The translations under genes and the position numbers were made by a program. A stretch of 64,000 nt of DNA from Phoronis australis (Eukaryota; Phoronida; Phoronidae). The number at the start of each line of letters is the position of its first letter. The first letter of the stretch is position 1. Shown in pieces: positions 1 through 12,400 of this stretch. The stretch lies in assembly GCA_002633005.1 (NCBI GenBank), contig NMRA01000261.1:372001-436000 (forward strand), given 5' to 3'. The notes beneath the pieces are model-generated. The model was not told the origin of the DNA, did not search any database, and saw only the letters and a program-made list of their open reading frames with translations.

Positions 1-3000
1 TCAGCCTGGAATCGAATCTGAACTCTCACAGACCAAATATTGCACTCGGTCATTGGCCAAGTACTTTAATGTTGATGTTAAAGTCAGCGGTCTCAAGTTT
101 AGCGAACATTTGGTAGAAAATGGTGAAAATTAGCAATTTGTAATAAAATCACAACACATCAGATTTTGTTATTTCAAAGCTCTGGTCAAAGCCAATAACT
201 ACAAGAAGTCTACACAATCTAACGATAATCCCAAAAATCCAAAAATGTGTTTTTCGGCCATAAAAGCGATAACGTCCCCACTGGCTGAATAACAAGTTAG
301 TATAAGAAAATAAAAAAATAGGAAATTACTCAAAGAACACACATTAGGAAAGGGGAATTTAATGCGTAAATGAACAAGGAAGAAATATGCATTAAGTTAC
401 AGATGAATTATATTTTGCCAGCATAACGGCATCTCCTCCTACAGTTGAAACATGAGAATCGTTCCGATTCATCAAAAATGGTCTAAAAAATTCCTTGCAA
501 TTTCTGCCACCAAAAGAAATAAAAACACGACCTGGCGTGAATTAGCTAAATTTTGGAAGCTGGTTGCAGTCAAAGTGTCATTTCGAAGATACAAATCATT
601 TTCTGTCAAGGTATGGTAAGACTGAAGAATATTTTGAGTGCTTGAGTAACCAGATTATTTTATAGAAAATGGGCAAGAACAAAACGTCACTTAAAGGGTT
701 CTAACTGAGCCTTTTTCTAATTACTGAGGTTGCAGTTCACGATTAGCAAATGTGTGGTATAGAATCTAAACAATGCTAATTTTCTTCAATCTGCAGAAAA
801 AACAGTGAAAAAATTAGGCTGTACCAGTCGGTGAAAGTAAAATGTGAAGAGAAGCTGGGGGATAGTTACCTGTATCAAACTCTTCCAAAGATGTTTCTCG
901 TCTTCGCTTATCTCTGTAATAATAAATAAATGATAATGAGTATCTACCAGTGTTATACACAGCAAATGTTATGACAAGTGATCACTGTCAAATAATGAGC
1001 ATGACATTGAGTATCTACCAGACGAGTGTTATACACAGCGAATGTTATGACAAGTGATCACAATCAAATAACGAGCATGATATTGAGTGTCTACCAGACG
1101 AGTGTTATACACAGCGAATGTTATGACAAGTGATCACTGTCAAATAACGAGCATGACATTGAGTATCTACCAGACGAGTGTTATACACAACGAATGTTAT
1201 GACAAGTGATCACAATTAAAAAACGAGCATGATATTGAGTATCTACCAGTGTTATACACAGCAAATGTTATGACAAGTGATCACTGTCAAATAATGAGCA
1301 TGATATTGAGTATCTACCACTGATATACATAAAGAATGTCACAACTTGTGATAAGTGTGTAATGATAAGCAAATGATATCGAGTATCAACCAGTGTTATG
1401 TCATGACCAGTGATAATTGTGTAATAATAAGCAAGTATCTAGCATTGCTATATATAATGAATGTTATTATGACTATAGTGATAACTATGTAATCATAAGT
1501 GTGGACTAGTTTTATAGGAGCCCGCTTTCTTTACTCACGGTTGTGGGTTCGAGTCCCACTGGGTCACACTGCTAAACCCTTGAGTCAGGTTTCTAGCACT
1601 TTAGCTCAGTTTTAACTATATATTCATAACGCATAAAAATGGTTTAGGTGATCAGTGCAATGGGCCCACAAGCGCAACATGCGCACGTCTGTAGCAGACC
1701 GCCTGCAGTTTATAGCGATTATCTACCAGTGTTATGCACTATGACTGTCAAGACTATTGGTAACTGTGTAATAAAAACTATGACATAGAGTATCTTCCAG
1801 CTTTTCTCAATAAATGTCGTGACTATTGGTTACAGATTTAATTTCTATTGCCAAATCCATTATAATTTCAAACTCAGAGCTTCTCACTAGGTAACTTAAA
1901 GTTGCTGAGGTCTTGTTTTCTAAAACTTTCGATTCTTGGTTTTGAACTGTTTGTAATTGAAACTGGACAAGATTGTTTGAATTTTCCCAAAATTTTTATA
2001 ATTTGCAGAATAAACACGATGAGGTCACTGGCATTTGATTGCCAATTATGTTAACTTTCAGAATTTTCAGAGGACACCGATTATTTTTTTGCATCGATAT
2101 CAAAGATAACGGTCCAATTTGATGTATACAAAAATTGTTTCATCTGAATTTTAAACATCTTATTGGCCAATTTTGGGTTCAACACCTTAAACAAGTCTTG
2201 AGGATAATTGGAACAAGATTCAAATGGACACTGACAGACACATTGCAGACATCTTGAGGTGCAAGGTTGACAGTAGGGTAATCAAAATGTCTAGAGCAGC
2301 CACAAGAAATGGTTTAAAAAATTAATAACTTAATGCAGGAATGTTGTTAAATTGTTACAAAGAAAGTAACTTTTATAAACAAGAAATTGGCAGATATTAT
2401 GTAAAACACTAAAAAGAATGCAAGTTCTGAGGCATATACTTACAAATGATGATCTATGAACATGACTATGGCGGAGATTACATAAAACATCAGGAAAACC
2501 GCAACAGGACCCAAGACAGCTTGCCAGTACATATTAGCTAGAAATTAATTGTAAATCAAATTTTACACAATATTATAACAAGAGCAACGCGGAGTGTTGA
2601 AATGCGCCCATGAATGCATTGCAAATGGTATGCTTTTAGGGTTATTTATTTGTATCATAAAAATGGCCACTAGATGACGCAAAAACATCCAAAAACAGGA
2701 ACATGCCATATTTCATAAAAATGTGTCAAGGAACTTCAGAGAAACAACGGAAAACAGAATAAAATGAAATTGCCACTAGTGGTCACAGTGTCCGTTGGAT
2801 CCGCCTGAAAGTCGTCATCGTCTGTTGTTATCTTCATATAAATACACTTACTAAATTTAGTAAAGATCCTGCAGTGGGTTTAGGAGATACAACTATGGGC
2901 GCAAAACAAAACTACCGCTAGGAGGCACCACAGTAGTCAGTCACCATCATCAAAGGTCGTCTTCACACTGAGAACATGTATGCCAATTTTCAAATGTTTT

Positions 3001-6000
3001 GGTTGATACAGGGGTGAACGCCAAAAACAAGATTTGAAAACAGCAAAAATGGCCACTAGGTGGAGCAAAATACCTCGATTCCATCCAAAAACAGGAAGAT
3101 AACATTATCACACCAATAGATGCCTATACTAAAAATTTTATGAAAATCTGTTGAGGACCTTTGAAGATACAGAGTTAAACGTAGTCAACATCATATAAAT
3201 ACACTTGCTAAATTAAGTAAAGATCCTGCAAACAGTTTAGGCGATATAGCCATGAGCGCAAAAAAACTGCCACTAGAAGGCACCCCAGTAGTCAAAGTCA
3301 TCAGAAAATCATCGTCAGCCGTCCATTTCATAGTAAAATCATACATGCTAATTTTCACAATTATCCTGAAAACGGTTTGGTTGATAGTTGAGTGGACACC
3401 AAAAAACTCGAAAACAGTAAAAATGGCCATTAGGTGGCGCAAACTACGTCGAATCCATCCGAAAACGGGAGGATAGCATCATCTCACTAATAGGTGCCTA
3501 CATACCAAATTTCGTGTAAATCCGTTACGGACTTTTGAAGATACAAAGGTAAGCGTAAAAAACTAAAATTGCCACCACGGGGCACACCAGTAGTCGGATC
3601 CGTTTGAAAGTTCGCTCATGCCGTCCCATTCATGAATGGAACATATGTGCCAAATTTCATGAACGTATGTCAAAGGGTTTTGGAGATAGAGCAGTGGACA
3701 CCGGATGAACGCGGCACGGACGGAGATGATGGCATAATGCGTCCACATATAAATTTGTGGGCGCATAAAAAACATCTACTGAATGAACATAAATTCCTGA
3801 AAGTATTTTTACACCATTGCTCGATAATGGGATTTGTTCTAGGACACTGCATGGTAACAAATGATATTATTCTTTAGTCGGTATATCCCAGTACACGGTG
3901 GTTGGATATTTGCAGTGTAATTTACTGTTGTATGACAAGATTACAAATCATGGCCATCGATGTTCGATGGTAGGCGTTACCCCTTACATCATGAACAAGG
4001 TGGTCGTGGTTGACCCAATGCCAAGTTTTACACACAAAGTCGGCTACGACCAGCCTCGGCTGGCATCAGCATTTCAGCTTTCCCCTCAATCCTTCAGCGG
4101 GAAACAGTAAAATGTGTCTACGATGTTCGATTTGGTTATGACTGTACACTGTTAAATTGCGTTTTCACTGACTCAATAAAGTTGTTTTTGCCTTCGTTCC
4201 AGCTACTTCGAATGAAAAAAAATCTTCCAACTACGAGAGGGGTTAAACTTTTATTTCAAGATTGAAAGTCACTGAATCACCACACACATACTTTGATTAG
4301 CCACTCTGGGTGATTTGGTTGCACAAAAGGAAATGAAATAGATTTATCAGATTTTATCCGTAATTCGATATTTGAATCTCTATTAATATGTTACATTGAT
4401 ATTTAGCTGTTTTGGTGAACCCTTAAAAAACTTAGAACAAACTGAAATACAGCGGACATCATTTGTGCGTGGAAGCATTCATGACGCTGTGCGCCTCATT
4501 GAGGCCAGCAGGTTTTGCTGTGATGTTATTTTTGGAATGAGGTTATGCCCTTTTATACGAGGAAAGCTTGAGGAAGGTTGTAAAATACCGTAGACGCCAT
4601 GCAGCCATGAAGAAGCTGTTAATGAAAACGAAAGCTGAGAGATGACCAGGGTTGTAAGCCAACCGGTGGAATATCGATTGGTCAGTTGGCCGACCACTCT
4701 CAACTACAAAGAATACCCACGATTCCAGATTATTACCAATGACATCAGAGCATTTTGTATGATTTAATATGACAGCAAATTATGTAGAGAAGAGTTTTAT
4801 AAAATGAGAGTATTTGCCCTTCCACATTGGTTTATAGCACAGGCCAATTTTATTTCCTTATTTATAGTTATTTTTGTCCATAGTTTATCATGTATTTTTC
4901 TTTTTCTTTAAAAACCTGTGTGAAATTCTAAAAAGAAATTTCTTCTCGGTATGTTTAAATTGTGTCAGTATTTGTCACTAAAGATTTGTTCAATTGTGCA
5001 ACAGACAATGCATGCAAACCCTGTCTTTATTCCCGGTTAGAACCAGTATTTTGGTATGTTAAAGGCGAAGGCAACATTTTTTCATGTCATTTTGAGCTAA
5101 AATAAGGTTGGTTGGTTATCCTAGACATATTTTCCACTTAATTACAGCTTTTCGTAATTTTATTAATTACTCGTCTCCTACTCCGGAAGTGACGTTTTAG
5201 GAGGCAAGCATTTCCCGCCACTTGGTTTTGCATTGAGTTTACTACTTTTGTTTTGTGCTGTTTTTCAAGAATTGTCGCCACCACTTTCCATCGGCGAGTA
5301 TTCTGCGGCAAGATAGGTTAGTAGGGAACTCAACTACGTTGGATTTAGGGATTGTTTAGTGTGTTGTAAGCTGAAAATGACTGGAGTCGGTGACCCGTAT
5401 CACAGTGACAGTAGTGTGAGTGACGGAGACCTTGTTCACAGCAGTGGTGACGAGGAATTTTTTCACGGACATTCAGTGGGTGGGTACATGTTTGAGCCCG
5501 AGTATAACGAGGCAGAGTACGCACAGGCACAGGCAGCTGTTGAGAGAAACGAGGCGGCTACTGAGGACAGACGTGGTGACACATCTTGGTGCAAATGCAC
5601 TGTGTGCGTTGTTATGCCTACCTCAATGGAATGCTTGTGCTGTTCAGAGTTCGACGAGGCCAAGCCACTACTGGACATGGTTAAGTGGACCTCCGGCATA
5701 CCACGGACAGAGGAACAACTGTCCCACTTGCCAGAGTGTCCCGCGACACACTCCCACTGGATGGTGACCTGAGCACCCAAACTGCTTACATCGTGTCGTG
5801 TGACTCCCTCGCCACACACCTGGCACCTTCTAAATAGCTCCAACACTTTAGACAAGTCCACAATAAACTTATCAAAGTTTGGCTCACCGATCTGTTCACT
5901 GGACGACGAACTGTCCTCTTCACTGGGTGTCGAACTGGGCCTGTAATCACTCCCACTACTCAATATCGCTGCAGGGCTGCTTAGAGGCTCTGGGCTGGAG

Positions 6001-9000
6001 AAAACAGCACAGGGAGAATCACTACTGGTTCCAGGAATTGCACGCTCTGGGGTACGTTCGGAGGCACGGGTGACAGCAGATGAAGTGCCTCCACTGGCTC
6101 CAGTCACTGTACTGGCCACAGCTCGTGAGGCTTCTCGCTTCAAAAACGCACTTCTCGGGGGTGGTGACGGGGCACTGCCTGGAATCAACACAGACGGAAT
6201 GGCATCCTTCTTCAGGCGTTGTTCCGCAGGGACCTTCATCAGTTCAGCCTACAAATCCCTTTCATAATCGGACGGCAGAAAGTGCTTGCTACACACACGG
6301 TAATTCTCGACTGATTTGTATGTTGCGTGGACGGGTAACGCTGCGTTCTTCACACGTACGAGCCAAGTACGGCGAAGTGTGTCATCCATCGGAAAGCGAT
6401 GCTAAGGTACTCCCAAAGCACGCGTGAGACGATAATTAGTACATCCTAGTACGCAGCAACAGTGTGGCATTTTGACTTACTAGTAAATGAAAGCAAACGA
6501 CGATGGAACTTAACACAACCGAGGTAGAACAATGACTGACTCGGCAGCTCTCACAGTCAGTCTATATGAAAAGAAATTGGCGCGAAATGCTTGCCTCCTA
6601 AAACGTCACTTCCGGAGTAGCGGACGAGTAATTAACAAAATTACGAAAAGCTGTAATTAAGTGGAAAATATGTCTAGGATAACCAACCAACCTTATTTTA
6701 GCTCAAAATGACATGAAAAAAGGTTGCCTTCGCCTTTAAGATGCATGTTAAATTGTGGGTGATTTTCCAACGGGTTCTTATAAACCTATACTTCCATCAA
6801 CAACTTTCAACACGTAGTGCATGATTATATTATTTGCTGTAGTGTTGCGATTAAAAAAATCTGCAAACCTTCTTTCACTGCCCTTGGAGTACTTGAAATC
6901 TCAATGAATACATTCCTTGTCATGAAAATGTTAAAATAATCTAGGTAAATGTTTCAAACTACTTTCACTAAACAACCCTGCTGGCACGCACCTTCATTCA
7001 AAGTACCTTGTCTTAATAGGTTCTGCTTGTAAATTGCCTCCTAAAGAAACTTGGACCCCAGATAATTACTGTGTGTAACTGAATTATAGGCATAAAACCC
7101 TGATCCAGACAGAAGTTGCATAACTCAAAGTTGCTACTTTGGCCTTAGGGGAAAACTTGGCTATGTCTGTGACAGACAGACAGACACAAGCATACTGATG
7201 GGTGACTTCCCTAAACAACCTGACATTTACATGTTTTAAACATTTCAATGAAGATTACTTACAGGCAATAGTTCTGTGCACAGTAAAGTTCACCAATTTT
7301 GTTCTTACAAAGCCATCACCTGTGGAAGCAATAAGTTAACAAAAGATTGTTAATTAGTGTGATGAAACAACAAAATGCACAAATTTGAAATTTAAATCAA
7401 AACAAAACAGTGTGATCATGTTGAAAGCCTAGTGAAACATTATCTTAAACAATGTCTACAGAATATGAGCGCCATTCATATCAAAAGTTCTTAATTCTAA
7501 TAGGATCTACACCACCAAATTGAACAAAACGATAAAACAAAACATAATCATCTGAAGAATTTCGAATAGATAGCTTACTTGTCAGAGATATTAGTCTTAC
7601 CTCTGGGCGGTCTGATTTTCTCAGCAACTCCCGTACATTCAAAGTCCACAGGCTTGATAACAAACACAATGTAAAACTGGGCACCAACAAAAGCATCCCT
7701 CTGTGAATAGCCAAAGCAGAAGTTATGTTACAGCATGCAGGCTGATTATACACTGCCTGTAGGGTAATAACCAGGGACACGTCATATTACAATCTTCACA
7801 ATCAATAAAAACCTCACATCAAACTCGTCCCCAGAATGGAGAAACGAGCCGTTTTGGCCAAAAATATGCTTCAACTTTGACATTGTCCTTGAACCTTTTA
7901 CTCAAGCTACACATCGTTTCACCTGTTTCCACTTGCGTATTTCATCATAGTTTTAGAGATTGTACTAAGAACTACTTTGGTGTGACAGAGCCATTAGTCT
8001 GAATGACCCACATTGGCTGGGGTATGAAGAGCACAAAACAACAATTGTGCTTACTTTTAATTATAACCAACTTCTTTTATTTGGAGCATGGAGGAACGTG
8101 CTGATGTTAGTGGTAGATCTGCCTGCATTATTTTTTTTGTTTGACAATAGATCGAATTGGCTTGTGTACATAAGAGCTTAAATAGAGGTCAACCTGAATG
8201 TAGAGGTCATCTTTTAAAAAAGATCAGCCAGACCTCCTATACTTGTCAACAGGTGACGATACGTCTCGTCCACAACTGCCAAACAAAATATCACGGAAAT
8301 CGAAGGAATTTCGTGAGCTTTCTTAAAAGTAGAATCTGGTGGCACCTTCAACAATTGAACATACCGAAGGTAACAAAGAAATTGATGGTTTTTTATGTCT
8401 CGATTTATCAAAATGTAATCGTGACGCTCGGGGCATCTCGTTATTGAGCCCGGGGCAGAACTTGTGAACTATTTTAGTGTTAAAAATGAACATACTTTTA
8501 AGTCAAAAGAAACAATCGCCAAGTTGTATATAGTATGCAGCATTTATTAACTAAACAAAACAGTACAGTCGCTAGTACGTTTACTCAAGGGCAATCTTGA
8601 GTAGCGTTGTCGGACATTGTCGGTCTTTGTTCTAGGGTTTAAGTGCGGTGGGCGTGCGTTGTGATTGATGCGTATTAGTCGTTAGACGATGAAACCCCAG
8701 CGTTCTGCGGGGATAACTTATACGAGAACGATCACTTGCTTTGGGAGTAAATAGGGGTGAATTTAGAAATATAGTCGAGATGTTTAAGGGGCTAAACCTA
8801 AGTAGGCTTACGCATTCATAATTGCGAGCCCTGCTTTGGTTGAATTTGGTAGAGCCAAAATGTCGCGTCTGTACGACGCAAGAAAGAGTGACCTAACTCC
8901 CGAAACCCCGAGGTGGCCCGCTATTTATAGAGGGTGTCACATGACAAACCGAGCCAATGACAAGTCACCAAGTTAAAGTTCTTGGACTTGATGGTTCCTG

Positions 9001-9384
9001 ACCAAATAAGGTATGATCAAATTACAAGAATGTACTAGTACCGACAATGACCAACAGGTGTCATGCCAATACAGGGACAGAGATGAGATCATTCCTGTTA
9101 CAAAAATAACATCCAAGGTGACACATACAACAGCTTAGTGTGTACACTGCATGACAGTGCTACTTCTGTCACCATGGTTACCATGCCAGTAAGAGAACTT
9201 TCGTTTACGTACATGCCTTCCTGGTTTCTAGAAACAGAATGGCCAGTCACATAATTTGTCTCTGCCTACATACTGGATTACAAATCATAACCCCACCAAC
9301 TCTTGACTATCCAAAGTGGTTTTCAAAGGCATAATCTGGTCTATTGTTGAGCATTCTCAGGGGTCTTTTGTCCAGCAACACGCA

Positions 9385-9416
<32 letters not shown>

Positions 9417-12400
9417 CGCACACACACACACACACGGGCTGACTATTTACTACGCTTCAAAGAGTTATTAACAAAGTTTTTTCAAGGCAATATATATTCA
9501 TTGAAGAATGCACAGAATATACAAGGAAAATAATGACAAACCCAGAAATCACGAAGCATTATATCTGGGTTGTAGATGAAAGCAGTATACATAGAATTAA
9601 TAAGTAGTATCTAATATAAGTATTCAATTATCAACAAAGTCATTGGTGATACTATAATTGGTCGGCTTAAGATAAAAGCAACTAATGAGCATTTAAGATA
9701 AAGTCATGGGTTGAGGACGGCAGTTCGGTTCATATTTATAGACAAATAATTACAAGGTGCCATGGAACGGTCGCTGTTTTTAGTGAAACACAACAATGCA
9801 AGTGTTAAATGCATGGATTGGTTAGAGTCAGTACAACAAGAAATGTTTTAGGACTGAAAATTTTGTTTTGGAGATTGAAGACTTGTGGACTTTTTATGGA
9901 CTTAGAATAGGTAGTTGTTTTTGAAGTACTGACCTTCACCAAGCATGTTGGTGTGACCCCAGTAACACCTCAAGCAGAAGACACACAACTGAGGTCGACT
10001 ATTTCTGGTTTGATGTGATACTGTTCTCAAGACCCTGAGCAGTTTTTCTCCTCAATTTTTCACAGTAACATTCCGTTACTGAGGACACTGCACATAGAAG
10101 TTAGGCAGTGGGGGGTTATAACAGAGAGCACTACGCACATACCTGAACAGTTAATGCTGCTTTCTTTGTCATAGTCTGGTAAATGCGACCAAATTCCACG
10201 TTGTTGTCTAAATCAAACACTGGACACTGCAATGTAACCACAAGATCATAAACACGATACAGCTATCACTACTACATGGTTCACCAATATAACACAAACA
10301 ATATCAGCTTTTCTATAGTGCCAGGGAAGACCTTCAACTGGCCAATGTTACTGCAGGTTTTGTTTGGTTGCCTGGTAAAAATCCCAGATACCATGAAGTC
10401 ACCGATGGGAGTAAACCAGAAAGTACATAGGCGGGAGTTGGAATTGTTTGACAAAATTCTGATCATCTCATCTGCTTTACACAGGAGGTGAACGAGGGCA
10501 AAATGACAACCGCGTAGCACCCAAAAACGGGTGCCGCAACACGTAGAAGCCACGTACCTCCTTTTATTTGCTTGATATCTCCTTACAAAATCACACTGGC
10601 AAACGTGACTTAAGTTTCAAGAAAGACCATCAAATACATTTTCTCACTTTTACTTTTTAAACACTATAAACACTTCAAAATACAAAATGACATGACTGAA
10701 AACATGAAGCAGAACCCAAACATCATTCACACTCATGCACAATGCTGAATTCTCTTTGTCATAACAAGTTTAGCAGAACAAAACTTTCAAAACGAATTAC
10801 AAAATAGCCGATTATGATTGCAATTTTAAGTAGTCACCGAAACACAGTTGAGTATCCTCTTAAATAAAGAATTAAAGAAAAAAATCAACTCCCATCCAGT
10901 TTATGTTTGTCAGGCGTCTTACATTGATGCTCTGCAGTGACATGATAGCACAGATGTCATCCTCTGAAGTGAACTCAATTATGATAGACTCGACACCATC
11001 CGGGAATGTGAACTGGTAGTACTTTGGAGAGGATGGAGATACCAAGACCTTGCGCTCTTCATCTAGCCTGATACAGCAACACATACAAACGCATTATACA
11101 AAGTTTCATTTCTTTATTTATAATAACACATAAAATGACTGCCAGTAACATTCCAAGCATTCCTGAATCGAAATCAATAAAAATGCAACTTTCATGTTAC
11201 AATAAATGAAATAAAATTCATTTAATACGTTTCATGTTATTCAAAATTGACAACATTTCATTCGGGTATTACATTTTTTAGATGTAAAACAGGTCTTACT
11301 TGACTGTGAAATTCTCGACCATAGAGGCCACTAACGTACAGTTGACAGGCTGATGGCACGCAGTGGACACGTCTAAAAAGAATGTCTGATTCACCGTGGT
11401 GACACTTCTCTTGGCAAACTGAGTTAACTTCACGTGATTCTCTAGTGGACACAATGTACGAATTACACGTGGAAATTCGTATCTAAAATGATAAAGTAAT
11501 AACAATATTTGGTACTAATAACGCCAATATATGCCCTATTACCACATGCCTGGTATAGATCAAAAGAAAACCCCCAAGCAACACAATATACACCAATTAG
11601 AAATGAAGATAAGTACACAGTGCTCAGATGCGGGTAATTTTCAAATTTATATTTGATGAATGATGCTGCAGCAGAATAATTGTTAAACCCCCCATTTTGA
11701 GAGTGCACTCAAGAAAAGAGGACTAACTTGTAGAAAGCACCTTTCTAGACACCATCCTTTTAAGGAGATGCCATTCTGTCAAAAACGGCTCTATCTATTG
11801 CAATATATATAATATTTAAAATACTTTAAAAATTTTTCATGCAGTGGAAGACGGAACCTTAGGCGTTGATATGCGACCGCCATGTGCATCGGAACAGTAA
11901 ATAAATAAGGGGTGTTCATTTTTAAAAATATTTCCACGGTAGTTGGATCCATCCAATGTACAACATAAGTTAAGCAGGCTCTCCTCTTTAGAAACACATA
12001 AGACAAATAAACGACAAATTTTGTGGAAATCCATCAAAGAACTTGGCAGATATTACGGCAGATGCAGCGATAATTTGTCAAAAGGGTGCAACACAGAAGT
12101 CAGATCCATCCAAAAATCTGCCTTCCAGTCATTCTTTCCTCAATAGGTATAACTGTGCCAAAAGATCCATCAAGGAGCTTGAAAATATTGCCACAAGGGG
12201 GTACTGCAGTAGAACAGTCTGTAAATTAATGTTGGAAATTCTCTATTCAATGGGAATATATCTGCCAACTTTCATGATAATACTTCAAGTGAAAAGGGAG
12301 GCAGACACAAACACACACCAAAAGGACAGATCCACCTAAAACTGGACAGTTGCCATTGTTTACCTCATAGAATCTTATGAGTGCCAAATTCCATGAACAT

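Larger units (their letters stand above)
5063..6735. mobile_element. Kolobok-like DNA transposon, internally deleted, 158-bp inverted repeats
   Basis: Flanked on both sides by TTAA (5059-5062 and 6736-6739), the target duplication of Kolobok and piggyBac elements. Terminal inverted repeats at 5063-5220 and 6578-6735 are 158 bases each, differ at about five positions, and begin AGGCGAAGGCAAC. Inside are two convergent gene remnants: a plus-strand cysteine-domain ORF and a minus-strand THAP-transposase N-terminus. THAP plus TTAA points to Kolobok rather than piggyBac. The catalytic part of the transposase is absent, so the copy cannot move by itself. It lies in a SIDT intron. Confidence 0.93.

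Noticed and set aside
938-1500. CRISPR array
   Set aside because: The repeats are contiguous satellite units with no unique spacers, in an animal intron.
3252-3476. Small ORFs in repeat family A (also at 22576 and 49078)
   Set aside because: They recur only because the repeat recurs, carry many differences, and lack a start or splice context.
5463-6239. Full 258-residue minus-strand protein
   Set aside because: Only the upstream part resembles a THAP transposase. The last third is antisense to the plus-strand cysteine-domain ORF.
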